Of a DNA stretch of 27,787 nucleotides, positions 14,587 to 22,801 are shown piece after piece. Numbering within the stretch: position 1 is the stretch's first letter; the number at the start of each line of letters is the position of its first letter. Source of the DNA: a virus; IMG/VR virus record IMGVR_UViG_3300034024_000089, positions 1-27,787 of that record; one strand, written 5' to 3'. The position numbers and the translations under genes are program-made. The notes under the pieces are model-generated. The model saw nothing but the letters and a program-made list of their open reading frames with translations. It made no database searches and was not told the origin of the DNA.

Positions 14587-14987
14587 TGAGAAGCATAAAG
14601 TACATAGCCGTGCATTGCACCGCGACCTCTCAAAACGAGCATTAGTGCAATTCAAAACTATTGGAAAAGTCAACGCGGTTGGAAAATGCCCGGTTATCAC
14701 TTTATCATTTTACCGAATGGTATACCAGTTCAATTATTGCCCATTGATGAAGTTTCAAATGGAGTAAAAGGTTTTAATAAACATCGCTTATTTGGGAGGA
14801 GTGATGCAAAAACAATCCTTTAGAAAATAGGACTTACAGCAAAAAGCAACGCTTTTAGAACTTTTAAAAAATACAAAAGCAATTTCCAAATGCTATTATT
14901 CAAAGGCATAGAGATTTTCCAGATGTAAATAAAGCGTGTCGTGGTTTTGACGCTAAAAGAGAATATCAAAATTTAAAACCTATTTAA
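14586..14987 (+). pseudogene. N-acetylmuramoyl-L-alanine amidase endolysin, heavily frameshifted
   Basis: Fragments in several frames rebuild an amidase_2 domain: MRSIKYIAVHCTATSQN (with the zinc-ligand histidine of the VHCT motif), then ISAIQNYWKSQRGWKMPGYH and FIILPNGIPVQLLPIDEVSN, then NPLENRTYSKKQR, then AIIQRHRDFPDVNKACRGFD and AKREYQNLKPI. Breaks are near 14640, 14790-14805 and 14860-14870. The second zinc histidine (QRHRDF) and neighbourhood survive but are out of frame. In an intact phage this enzyme cuts the amide link between muramic acid and the stem peptide. With four or more lesions no active enzyme can form. Confidence 0.85.
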
Positions 14988-15035
14988 ACCATGAAATCGA
15001 AGATTCAAGATTTCCAAAATTAAAATATAAAATTC

Positions 15036-15539
15036 ATGAGTAAAAAATTATTCAGTCTGTTGTTTTTGTTTGTTGTTTTGGTTGAAACGTTAGTTTCTTG
15101 CAAAAGTACTAGCGTTTCTCCTCCAACAAAAACCGAAACTTCAAGAACCGTATCAGTAAAAGAGGTGGTGCGGGACACCATTTTTGAAACTAAAGAAGAC
15201 AGTAGCTATTATAAGGCCTGGTTAGAATGCCGGAAAGGCCAGGTGCTGATTAAATCTACTCTCCAAAAAACAAAGGGTAAGTATTTAGCACCTCCAAAAA
15301 TTACCCTAAAAAACAATTACCTAACAGTTGATTGTGAAGCGGAAGCCCAAAAATTGTTTGCCCAGTGGAAGGATATTTATAAAACAACCAATATGCAAAC
15401 TGTCACTACAAAACCAGTTGAAGTCGAGAAAAAGCTTACCTGGTGGCAGCAACTACAAATATGGTGCGGACGGATTTTTCTTTTGCTACTATTAACTATT
15501 ATCGTCTTAAGTGTATTACGTTGGAGACGCATTATTTAA
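15036..15539 (+). CDS. Candidate unimolecular spanin (lipoprotein with C-terminal span)
   Basis: A 167-residue protein with a lipoprotein signal peptide (KKLFSLLFLFVVLVETLVSC; lipobox L19-V20-S21-C22) and a C-terminal transmembrane helix (about residues 146-162, IFLLLLLTIIVLSVL) ending in RWRRII. The periplasmic part (about 23-140) is polar. Outer-membrane lipid at one end and inner-membrane helix at the other is the defining layout of u-spanins, which fuse the two membranes in the last step of lysis. The gene lies straight after the endolysin remnant, where spanins sit. It could also be a generic phage membrane protein. Unlike the amidase it is undamaged. Confidence 0.55.
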   Translation: MSKKLFSLLFLFVVLVETLVSCKSTSVSPPTKTETSRTVSVKEVVRDTIFETKEDSSYYKAWLECRKGQVLIKSTLQKTKGKYLAPPKITLKNNYLTVDCEAEAQKLFAQWKDIYKTTNMQTVTTKPVEVEKKLTWWQQLQIWCGRIFLLLLLTIIVLSVLRWRRII

Positions 15540-15560
15540 CCATCATTAAAATTATTAAAA

Positions 15561-15923
15561 ATGTCAAACCATAAAGAATTAGCGGCCGATTATTTTGAAC
15601 GCCACTCAACAAGCAATGAATGCCATATTACTTCGGATAATAGAGTATTTCATACAAAAGGCAGTGCCAAAAGTTTTGTCTCCATATTAGACGACAAAAA
15701 AATAAGCTCTTTTGAAAAAGAGGGACTAACATCTAAAAAAGAAGATGTTGACGAGGATCAACTAGCCGTAAAGCTAGAGGAACTCGAAGCAACGGAACTA
15801 GTAAAAGAAAACTACGAAGTCTTAAAAGATTTGGTAAAGTATTTTCAAATTAAAGTTGCCGACCAAAAAGCAGATACGTTGATCGCGGCACTAATAGAGT
15901 ATAAACTTAAATTACAAGCATAA
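15561..15923 (+). CDS. Pre-sheath structural protein with HeH/SAP-like C-terminus
   Basis: A 120-residue protein; MSNHKELAADYFERHSTSNE and CHITSDNRVFHTKGSAKSFV match a short protein found directly before the sheath gene in related prophages. The C-terminal 35 residues (YEVLKDLVKYFQIKVADQKA and DTLIAALIEYK) resemble the HeH/SAP helix-extended-loop-helix fold seen in phage structural proteins. Its TAA overlaps the ATG of the sheath gene by one base, marking the start of the tail operon. Confidence 0.65.
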   Translation: MSNHKELAADYFERHSTSNECHITSDNRVFHTKGSAKSFVSILDDKKISSFEKEGLTSKKEDVDEDQLAVKLEELEATELVKENYEVLKDLVKYFQIKVADQKADTLIAALIEYKLKLQA

Positions 15924-17077
15924 TGGCACAAGGAACTGGAACACCAAAGGTTAGCGTAAATGTAGCTTCTGGTAATTTGCTACGCCAAGTTCAAGTAATT
16001 GACGGCGTTGCAGGAATTGTAGGTACAGCTTATGTAAAAATAGGCGTAATTGAGACGGTTTACAGCTATGACGATGCTGTGGCAAAAGGCTATACGGCAA
16101 CTGCTGAACCATTTTTAAATGCTCAAATCAAACTATTCTTTGAAGAATTGGGAGGCAATCAGGAGCTTTGGATTTTAGGAACTGAAGATACCATGACGTT
16201 AGAAAGTATAGTTAATAATACCAATGCCAATGGCTTGAAAAAATTATTGACTATCTCGCAAGGTAGGATAAATATAGTCTATATATGCCGCAAACCTGCC
16301 GCTTCTTATACAATGCCTGTAGGTTTTTTGGATAAGGATGTTGAAAATGCAGTTGTAGCGAGTAAAGCCATTTGCCAGTACCAACAATCCATTAACCGCC
16401 CAATACGAATTTTGATAGAAGGGCGTGTAAAAGATGTCAATTTGTTTCCCTATTACAAACCAAACACAGCAAACAATACTTATGTTGGTGTAGTTTTAGG
16501 AAGCAATTTAAACAATGGTTCGGCTGCAGGCGCATTGGCTTTGGCGCGTGCCTGCAAATATGGGGCCCACGTCAAATTAGGTAGTGGACAAAATGGTGCA
16601 TTGTCATTGACACAGGCTTACATAGGTAACAAAACATTAGAAGAATTCGATCCTATCGAATTAGACAATTTTAGCAATGCTGGTTATATTGTAATGCACC
16701 GCCGGGAAGGTGCGGCCGGTTATTATTTTGGTGTGGATAATATGGCCGGTGCCGATGACTTTCGCATTTTAGTTCATGGCCGGTTAATCGATAAAGCCCA
16801 ACGAATTGCAACAGCAACAACTACACCCTTTTTAGAAACTTCGGTAAGAGTTACTCCAACAGGAACGATTAAAGAAACCGATGCCCTTTATTTAGAAGAC
16901 CTGATTAAAGCACAAATCAGGGCTAAAATGGGCGGTCAGATTAGTAATGTTGATGTCATAGTTCCAACAGATCAGGACATTATAAATACCAGCACATTAG
17001 CGATGCAAGTAAAAATACAGCCTCTTGGTTATTTGACTTGGATTATCATAACACTAGGTTTAACCAAAAATTTATAA
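15923..17077 (+). CDS. Contractile tail sheath protein (DUF2586)
   Basis: A 384-residue protein of the DUF2586 type, used as sheath by Bacteroidota myophages. Landmarks are the N-terminal GTGTPKVSVNVASGN, the central RPIRILIEGRVKDV, the YGAHVKLGSGQNG segment, and the C-terminal region DDFRILVHGRLIDKAQRIAT with KAQIRAKMGGQISNVDVIV. The sheath surrounds the tube and contracts to drive it through the target envelope, equivalent to Mu gpL. No break is present. Its presence shows the particle has a contractile tail. Confidence 0.82.
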   Translation: MAQGTGTPKVSVNVASGNLLRQVQVIDGVAGIVGTAYVKIGVIETVYSYDDAVAKGYTATAEPFLNAQIKLFFEELGGNQELWILGTEDTMTLESIVNNTNANGLKKLLTISQGRINIVYICRKPAASYTMPVGFLDKDVENAVVASKAICQYQQSINRPIRILIEGRVKDVNLFPYYKPNTANNTYVGVVLGSNLNNGSAAGALALARACKYGAHVKLGSGQNGALSLTQAYIGNKTLEEFDPIELDNFSNAGYIVMHRREGAAGYYFGVDNMAGADDFRILVHGRLIDKAQRIATATTTPFLETSVRVTPTGTIKETDALYLEDLIKAQIRAKMGGQISNVDVIVPTDQDIINTSTLAMQVKIQPLGYLTWIIITLGLTKNL

Positions 17078-17080
17078 AAG

Positions 17081-17524
17081 ATGGCAAATGTAAATATTAC
17101 AACTTCCGAATGTGCTTGGTCGCATTTTGAAGCAAAAGTACTCACAAGAGTAGCTAAAGGTTTGCGTGGTTTTAGCTTTAAAAAAACCATTGAAAAAGAA
17201 CATTTATTCGGTGCTGGTGACGAACCATTGGATATTATGACCGGAAACAAAAAGTATGAGGGCAATATCAAACTGCTGGGGTTTGAAGTTGATGCTCTAA
17301 ATAAAGCCGCAGCATTGGCTGGTTACGGAGATATAACAGAGGTACCGCACGAAGCTATTGTTATTACCTGTTCTTATAAAAGGCGTATAACAGATACTAT
17401 ATCAAGTTATACTGCAACAGGAGTAGCTTTTACAGAAAACGGTGTCGATTTGGAACAAAATGCTAAACATAGAGAAATCACATTGCCTTTTATAGCAATG
17501 AATATTGACTTCACTGTATCGTAA
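17081..17524 (+). CDS. Tail tube protein
   Basis: A 147-residue protein three bases after the sheath gene: the standard place and size of the tube subunit (Mu gpM). The sequence ANVNITTSECAWSHFEAKVL, TRVAKGLRGFSFKKTIEKEH, LFGAGDEPLDIMTGNKKYEG describes a beta-rich tube fold with a charged N-terminal strand, and the GxxxPxDIxxGNKKYEG motif is typical of tube proteins of this group. Frame intact. Confidence 0.72.
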   Translation: MANVNITTSECAWSHFEAKVLTRVAKGLRGFSFKKTIEKEHLFGAGDEPLDIMTGNKKYEGNIKLLGFEVDALNKAAALAGYGDITEVPHEAIVITCSYKRRITDTISSYTATGVAFTENGVDLEQNAKHREITLPFIAMNIDFTVS

Positions 17525-17591
17525 AAAAGAAGCCAGGACAATCAAATTGTCAATTATTTAAATAAAAATCAACTTATCAAAACTAAAAACA

Positions 17592-18005
17592 ATGGCAAAA
17601 GAAACCAAAGATTTAAAAAGTGTATTCGCATTAAGAAAAACAAAAGAAGCTGAGAAAACAAAGGCAGTAGAAGTTACAGCCGAAGCAAAATTACTTCCTT
17701 TTATAACTCGCTTTGGCCAGGAAAAATTGGACGGTTGGAAACACCAAAATAGTGGCAGGGAATTAATCTATTTAAAAGTAGATAACGCTTTGGCTGTTTT
17801 GCGCCCGCCCACGGCTAATGATTTAGGCGACTACATGACTGCAATTGGAACAAATGGCATGGATAAAGCCGTAGCCATGATTATAGAGCAATTGTGGTTA
17901 GAGGGCGATTACTCACTTATTGAAGACGAAGACAGTTTTATAGCTGTTTTTCTTCAGGTAAATAACATCTTGGAGGGGAAAAAAGCGGAGTTTTTTCGCT
18001 TTTAG
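17592..18005 (+). CDS. Tail assembly chaperone, G frame
   Basis: A 137-residue protein between tube and tape measure, the fixed position of G/GT chaperones. Basic N-terminal tail (ETKDLKSVFALRKTKEAEKT), then a helical domain (KLLPFITRFGQEKLDGWKHQ, NALAVLRPPTANDLGDYMTA). The frame ends at TAG 18003-18005, while a +1 frame is open from 17962 to 18180; see the next entry. Chaperones of this kind bind the tape measure during tail assembly and are absent from the finished particle. Confidence 0.7.
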   Translation: MAKETKDLKSVFALRKTKEAEKTKAVEVTAEAKLLPFITRFGQEKLDGWKHQNSGRELIYLKVDNALAVLRPPTANDLGDYMTAIGTNGMDKAVAMIIEQLWLEGDYSLIEDEDSFIAVFLQVNNILEGKKAEFFRF

Positions 18006-18180
18006 TAACAAGGGGCAAAAGAATTGTGAAAATAGTCAGGCAGGTTTAGACTTCCTGATTGTTTTCGGCAGTATGCAGTTTGGGGCTAATGCACTTAAGG
18101 AATGGGGAGACAATTTATTCTTTTACAGAACCGGTATCGCTCTCGAAATTTGGAAACAACAAGGCAATAGAAATTTTTAA
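17962..18180 (+). CDS. T frame of tail assembly chaperone, reached by frameshifting
   Basis: This frame has no start codon near its beginning and no independent function; it reads FAFSNKGQKN, ENSQAGLDFLIVFGSMQFGA, NALKEWGDNLFFYRTGIALE, IWKQQGNRNF. It overlaps the G frame over 17962-18005 and is +1 (equivalently -2) relative to it. Two slippery candidates lie in the overlap: GGGGAAAAAAG at 17975-17985 and TTT TTT CGC at 17991-17999. Fusion would give a GT protein of about 195 residues. The stop at 18178-18180 falls six bases before the tape-measure ATG. Confidence 0.7.
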   Translation: MTSWRGKKRSFFAFSNKGQKNCENSQAGLDFLIVFGSMQFGANALKEWGDNLFFYRTGIALEIWKQQGNRNF

Positions 18181-18185
18181 AAATC

Positions 18186-19880
18186 ATGAATAATACAATC
18201 GAGTTTGTTGTAAAGATGCGGGACATGATGGGTGCGGGGCTTAATCGCTTAAGTTCTACTTCCCAAAGTGCATTTAATCGTATGAGCGCAGCTGCCCAGG
18301 GAATGACAAACCGAAACCAGGAATTAAAAATGAGCTTTAATGAACTCCAAAAGAAAATCCAACAGGTTGAAAATATTATAAAAAGCAGCACAATATCAAG
18401 CAAGATCGCAGAAGCCCGCAGAGAGCTGGCTGCCTTACAAAAAAAGTCAGCGGGACATGCCGGGAATATGGGCGGTGCTGCCGGTGCTGATAAGGGGTTA
18501 GGAATTGGCTCAATGTTGGGCGGTTTTGCATTGAAAGCAGGTTCCGCGATAGTAAGTGCCGTTGGTCCTGCAGTGAGTGCCATGATTACCAAAAGTGTGG
18601 AAAAGGAGCAAGTCATTACCAAACTGACTCCCTTTTTAGGTAAACAAGGAGCTACCAATGCTTATAAAAATATCCGTCAGGATGCCGATGTTGCTCCTTT
18701 TGATACCGCTTCTTTGTTAGAAGCCAATATGGCGTTAATCTCCGCAGGCGTTAATGCAAAAGATGCCCGTAACGATACAATGAACTTAGCCAATGCCGTT
18801 TCTGCCGTAGGTGGCGGTAATGATGTTTTAAGCCAAATGGCTGCCAAAATGCAACAAATCAAAACGGATGGAAAAGCAACTACAATGGATATTAAACAAT
18901 TTGGAGTAGCCGGGATCAATATTTACGAAATGTTGCATCGCAGCACGGGCAAAAGTATTGAGCAAGTCAAAGAAATGGAGGTTACCTATGCGGGTTTATC
19001 GAAAGCAATGGCGATGGCAAATTCTAAAGGAGGTGTTTATGACGGCGCAATGGCAGCACAAAGCCAGACAATGTCGGGAAAATGGAGTACAATAAAAAAC
19101 AAACTGGGAAATGCTGCTTCCGACATTGGAGATACCTTTAGCCCGGTATTTCATAAGTTATTAGATTTAGGCATCAGTTTCGCAAATGGTATTGCCCCCG
19201 CTTTGGCCCAGGCACAACCCTACATCGAAATGCTATCTAATGGCATTGGAGTAGCGATAGATTATATCATGCAGATGATAAATGGTACCAGTGAGTGGAG
19301 CGGTTGGATTGACATTGTAAAAAGTTACTTCTTTATAATCTGGGAGCATACTCAAAATATAGCAATGAAGTTTTGGCATATTGTAAGCGGCATTATAGAA
19401 TTCGTCAAAAAGAGTGAAATCCTAAAAGATATTTTCAAATTTATCGGTTGGATTTTTGAAAAAGTTTATGGATTAGTTGAAGTATTAATGGACGGTGTTG
19501 TATGGCTTTGGGACAATGTAATTAAGCCTATTATTGAAGCTATAGATAGTGCCTATAAATGGATTAAAGGTGATGATGACATCGAAGTAAAAGCTACCAA
19601 AACAATAGTGCCTGTAAAGAAGAAAGAACCCGAAAAACCACAGCCGGCATCTGCTTTAGCAACAAATACAGCATTGAATAACAGCAATGCAAATGCAGGA
19701 AAATCAGCAGGCGATACAGTTACAGGAGGCGGGCCAAAAGTGGTTAATATCTATCTTGGGAAATTTTTTGAGAACATTCAATTTACAACTTTGAATAGTG
19801 GCGAAACGGCTCAGGAATTAGAAAATTTGGTTACAGAATGTTTAGGGCGTGTGCTTTATAATGGTTCAAAATTAGTATAA
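18186..19880 (+). CDS. Tape measure protein
   Basis: A 564-residue protein with an N-terminal coiled-coil region (about 20-90), a Gly/Ala-rich hydrophobic stretch (104-136), the tape-measure domain region around TPFLGKQGATNAYKNI and FDTASLLEANMALISAGV (150-250), and hydrophobic helices at about 370-460 (YFFIIWEHTQNIAMKFWHIV). The tail is Asn/Ala-rich, then ends in a beta-like segment. By the usual rule of about 0.15 nm per residue this predicts a tail roughly 85 nm long. It scaffolds tube length and probably exits first at the target. Frame intact. It follows the T frame by five bases. Confidence 0.88.
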   Translation: MNNTIEFVVKMRDMMGAGLNRLSSTSQSAFNRMSAAAQGMTNRNQELKMSFNELQKKIQQVENIIKSSTISSKIAEARRELAALQKKSAGHAGNMGGAAGADKGLGIGSMLGGFALKAGSAIVSAVGPAVSAMITKSVEKEQVITKLTPFLGKQGATNAYKNIRQDADVAPFDTASLLEANMALISAGVNAKDARNDTMNLANAVSAVGGGNDVLSQMAAKMQQIKTDGKATTMDIKQFGVAGINIYEMLHRSTGKSIEQVKEMEVTYAGLSKAMAMANSKGGVYDGAMAAQSQTMSGKWSTIKNKLGNAASDIGDTFSPVFHKLLDLGISFANGIAPALAQAQPYIEMLSNGIGVAIDYIMQMINGTSEWSGWIDIVKSYFFIIWEHTQNIAMKFWHIVSGIIEFVKKSEILKDIFKFIGWIFEKVYGLVEVLMDGVVWLWDNVIKPIIEAIDSAYKWIKGDDDIEVKATKTIVPVKKKEPEKPQPASALATNTALNNSNANAGKSAGDTVTGGGPKVVNIYLGKFFENIQFTTLNSGETAQELENLVTECLGRVLYNGSKLV

Positions 19881-19882
19881 AT

Positions 19883-20506
19883 ATGGTTTCAATATTTGAT
19901 TTACAGGCCTTGTACAAAACGTATTTTAATACGTCGCCCTATTATATATCGCCTAAGGGTTCGGAAAAATCAGTTACCCAGGATATTGTTTATTCGGGAA
20001 TTTCACAAAACCCCAGTCCGAAAGGCACGATTTACAAAAGTAAAGACGACATAGCTTTTAACAAAATAGGTGCGTATGGACAGGATATTTGGTTTCCCAT
20101 CGAATTTTGGATCAGAGAAAATAAAACACTTGAAATTGAAGCTTGCACAGTAGCGGTCAACTTGAGCAAAACAATAATTAAAACCGCCGTAAGCGAACGC
20201 AAAGGTACAGTCCACGAGATTTTTGGAGTTGATGACTATAAGTTTACAATAAAAGGTTTTTTGATTGATAAAAACAGAACCTTTCCCGAAGATCAAATAA
20301 ATAAGCTCAAAGAAATTTTTGAGACAACAGAACCAGTTTCATTACATGGGGGTTACCCGGAGTTATTCCTGGATGAAAGTTGTGGGGTTGTAATTGCTAC
20401 GCTCGATTTTCCGGAAGTGCAGGGCAAAAGCCCCTGGATACGCCCATTTAGTATGACTTGCGAAAGTGACTTTATTAGTGATATTGAAAATTTAATTATT
20501 AAATAA
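19883..20506 (+). CDS. DUF6046-like tail protein
   Basis: A 207-residue protein in the place of Mu gp43, between tape measure and hub. Landmarks are DIVYSGISQNPSPKGTIYKS, QDIWFPIEFWIRENKTLEIE and SVHGGYPELFLDE-type strands near the C-terminus. The family is seen in Bacteroidota tail modules and probably belongs to the tail tip complex; its exact function is not known. It starts two bases after the tape measure gene and overlaps the hub gene by one base (AATAATGG). Confidence 0.6.
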   Translation: MVSIFDLQALYKTYFNTSPYYISPKGSEKSVTQDIVYSGISQNPSPKGTIYKSKDDIAFNKIGAYGQDIWFPIEFWIRENKTLEIEACTVAVNLSKTIIKTAVSERKGTVHEIFGVDDYKFTIKGFLIDKNRTFPEDQINKLKEIFETTEPVSLHGGYPELFLDESCGVVIATLDFPEVQGKSPWIRPFSMTCESDFISDIENLIIK

Positions 20507-21498
20507 TGGCATTTCACTTAACAAGCGACATCACTATTGGCATGAATAAAAAAGTGAAACCTGCAAAGGTATCATGGAAGACCGATATTAATTCATTTAC
20601 CGATACTTGTACCATTGAATTGCCACGTATAACCTATTTGAAAACAATAAAAACAATAACTCCGGATAAACAACAACCTAATGAGCGTAAAGAATATGAC
20701 ATTAGAGAAAATGATAGAATTACAATCCTTTTAGGTTATGATGGCAAAAACGAAAAGCGTTTTGAGGGTTTTGTCAAACGGGTTAATATGGCAATTCCTG
20801 TAAAGGTAGAATGTGAAGGATACAGTTATCTGTTATATGATATAATATTTAACAAAACCTACTCAAGTGTAACGGTTAAGCAGCTATTGACTGATTTGTG
20901 TACTGGGACTGAAATTGTTTTGTCAGACGAAATTCCACTTGTTCCATTAAAAAATGTGCGCTTTAAAAATGCTACTGGAATACAGGTTTTAGAATGGTTA
21001 AAAAAAGAGTGTAAGCTCGCTGTTTATTTCAATTTTAAAGAATTATATGTAGGGACTTTATTTGGCAAAACACAAGCGACTATAAAATTTCGATTGGGTT
21101 GGAATACCGTTAAAGAAGACGATTTTAAAATTCGGTTAGTTGATAAAAACGTACGCATCGTAATCCATGAAAAGAACGAAAAGGGCGAAGTAAAAAAAAT
21201 AAAATCAGACATTCAAAAATATAATGACGAAAAAACCCTAAAAGTCAAAGCGGGAATACCTGCTGACCTATTGAAACAAATTGCCAACCGCTTGCAAACG
21301 AAAAGCAATTATCATGGTTATGAAGGTAATATAACTGCCTTTTTAGAACCTGCAGCTAACAAAGGAATGGTAGCGGATATTACCGATAAACAATACACCG
21401 ACCGTACCGGCCTCTACTTTATAGAAAGCGTATCGGGTGAGTTTGGAACTGGAGGCGGAAGGCAAACTATCGGATTAGGCTATTTAATATCTAAGTAA
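20506..21498 (+). CDS. Baseplate hub protein, gpD-like
   Basis: A 330-residue protein of the gpD/VgrG-N (phage late control D) fold: DITIGMNKKVKPAKVSWKTD, RITILLGYDGKNEKRFEGFV and KNVRFKNATGIQVLEWLKKE are strands of the two barrels, and the end TGLYFIESVSGEFGTGGGRQ is typical. It forms the trimeric hub to which the spike attaches, corresponding to Mu gp44. It lies directly before the spike gene, with three bases between. Frame intact. Confidence 0.75.
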   Translation: MAFHLTSDITIGMNKKVKPAKVSWKTDINSFTDTCTIELPRITYLKTIKTITPDKQQPNERKEYDIRENDRITILLGYDGKNEKRFEGFVKRVNMAIPVKVECEGYSYLLYDIIFNKTYSSVTVKQLLTDLCTGTEIVLSDEIPLVPLKNVRFKNATGIQVLEWLKKECKLAVYFNFKELYVGTLFGKTQATIKFRLGWNTVKEDDFKIRLVDKNVRIVIHEKNEKGEVKKIKSDIQKYNDEKTLKVKAGIPADLLKQIANRLQTKSNYHGYEGNITAFLEPAANKGMVADITDKQYTDRTGLYFIESVSGEFGTGGGRQTIGLGYLISK

Positions 21499-21500
21499 GC

Positions 21501-21989
21501 ATGACATCAGAGCAACTAAGGATTGGATTTGAGGAAATGGCCAAAGCACACGGCCCGACAGTCAGCAATATTGCAAAAGTAAAATCAGTTAATGAAACTA
21601 AAGCCATTTGCATATTAGAAGATGAAGACGGTCAAGAAATACCAGATGTAAGACTTCGTCCTGTGCTAAATGGAAATAAAAGTTTTATCCAAATACCGAA
21701 AGTTGGAACGTTTGTTTTGGCTGTTAGAATTGAAGACGATGACGATTGGATGGTTATAGCTTGCGACGAAATTACAAAAGTGGTCTATTATGTTGGTAAA
21801 ACTGTTTTTGAATTAAGTGACAAAATACAATTAAAGGCAGGAGGCGAAAATATGGCAAATCTAATTGATGCGCTTTTTACCGCAATTGGTAATATGGTAT
21901 TTACAACAGATAATGGCCCAACGATTAAGCTTATCAATAAAGCTGAATTTGATAATTTGAAAATAAAATTTAATACCCTTTTAAAATGA
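21501..21989 (+). CDS. Baseplate spike / gpV-like OB-fold protein
   Basis: A 162-residue protein. Residues 20-95 (SNIAKVKSVNETKAICILED, IPDVRLRPVLNGNKSFIQIP, PKVGTFVLAVRIEDDDDWMV) fit the OB-fold of gpV/gp45-type spikes: short beta strands with P-K-V-G-T motif. The C-terminal helix is LINKAEFDNLKIKFNTLLK. The intervening beta-helix spike is short. It should puncture the outer membrane. Its TGA overlaps the next ATG (ATGA). Confidence 0.68.
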   Translation: MTSEQLRIGFEEMAKAHGPTVSNIAKVKSVNETKAICILEDEDGQEIPDVRLRPVLNGNKSFIQIPKVGTFVLAVRIEDDDDWMVIACDEITKVVYYVGKTVFELSDKIQLKAGGENMANLIDALFTAIGNMVFTTDNGPTIKLINKAEFDNLKIKFNTLLK

Positions 21990-22204
21990 GTTTAAATAAA
22001 CCCGGTTTAGTAGCTGCATTGATTGAAGTTTTTACAAATGAACAAAGCGAAGAAACTAATGCTAATGCTTCGGTAACGCGTTTGGCAAACGGAATAGCCA
22101 ACGCAATAGAAACTTTTGTAAAGTCAGGACGGGTAAACGTAAATGTGACAACCACAGGAAGTGTCTCTGCTCAAACGGGTACAGGAACCGGAAATATAAC
22201 ATAA
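21986..22204 (+). CDS. Small tail protein
   Basis: A 72-residue protein, starting four bases before the spike stop. The helical first half (LVAALIEVFTNEQSEETNAN) and Thr/Gly-rich tail (VNVTTTGSVSAQTGTGTGNI) suggest a filament tip or a PAAR-like accessory, but no PAAR motif is visible. Its size and position match a conserved short ORF between spike and gp46-like genes in related prophages. Function unknown. Confidence 0.5.
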   Translation: MSLNKPGLVAALIEVFTNEQSEETNANASVTRLANGIANAIETFVKSGRVNVNVTTTGSVSAQTGTGTGNIT

Positions 22205-22205
22205 T

Positions 22206-22502
22206 ATGCCAAAGGATATTTTATTAACAGAAGACCTCGATTTAAAAATTCAGAATGGCGATTTTGTCCTTGGAGAAAGTACTGCTCAGCATCAAAAATT
22301 ACTGATTTTAAGCGACAAAGGCGAATACAAAGAAAACCCAATGCGCGGCGTTGGATCTCGTAGGTATTTAGAGGACAGCAAAGCTGATGCATTAGCACGG
22401 GAAGTAAGACAGGAGTTTGTGGGCGATGGAATGAATTTAAACACAATAAAAATAGGCGAAAACGGCACAATAGAGGTTGATGCTTTTTATCCTGAAACTT
22501 AA
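22206..22502 (+). CDS. gp46/W-like baseplate wedge protein
   Basis: A 98-residue protein with the gp46 pattern: DLDLKIQNGDFVLGESTAQHQ, LLILSDKGEYKENPMRGVGS, and a C-terminal KIGENGTIEVDAFYPE. In this family the L-x-G-D strand and the KGE(Y/W) turn with a following P are conserved. It corresponds to Mu gp46 and P2 W, part of the wedge that ties the hub to the J-like protein, its next-but-one neighbour. Confidence 0.65.
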   Translation: MPKDILLTEDLDLKIQNGDFVLGESTAQHQKLLILSDKGEYKENPMRGVGSRRYLEDSKADALAREVRQEFVGDGMNLNTIKIGENGTIEVDAFYPET

Positions 22503-22504
22503 AA

Positions 22505-22801
22505 ATGAAAAAAATAAAAGTATTATCGTTACAAAGTTGGTTTGATATTTCGATACAGTATACTGGCAATATTTATAATGCTTTTACAATTGCAAACGCT
22601 AATAATCGATCGCTAACCGATATTTTAATAACCGATGAAATAGTAATCATACCAGATGAATTGCTTTTATCAAATAAAGCCATACAGTATTTTGAAGCTA
22701 GGAATTTAAAGCCGGCAACTGGATATTTAGGAACAACAAGCTTAAATATCCCAACAGGAATAGGATATATGGCAGTAGGAACTGATTTTATAATTACATA
22801 A
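22505..22801 (+). CDS. LysM-like baseplate protein (gpX-type)
   Basis: A 98-residue protein in which LQSWFDISIQYTGNIYNAFT, IANANNRSLTDILITDEIVI, IPDE has the layout of one LysM repeat (a Y/F-D-IAxQ start, IAxxNN, L-x-G-x-L-x-I-P). Phage gpX/LysM tail proteins bind near the tail tip and can touch peptidoglycan. Placed between gp46-like and J-like genes; ends on the A of the next ATG. Confidence 0.55.
   Translation: MKKIKVLSLQSWFDISIQYTGNIYNAFTIANANNRSLTDILITDEIVIIPDELLLSNKAIQYFEARNLKPATGYLGTTSLNIPTGIGYMAVGTDFIIT

Noticed and set aside
17962-18180. T frame treated as a decay frameshift
   Set aside because: Tail chaperones of contractile phages commonly carry this overlap, both frames are protein-like to the end, and neighbouring tail genes are undamaged; programmed shifting is the better explanation, though not proven.
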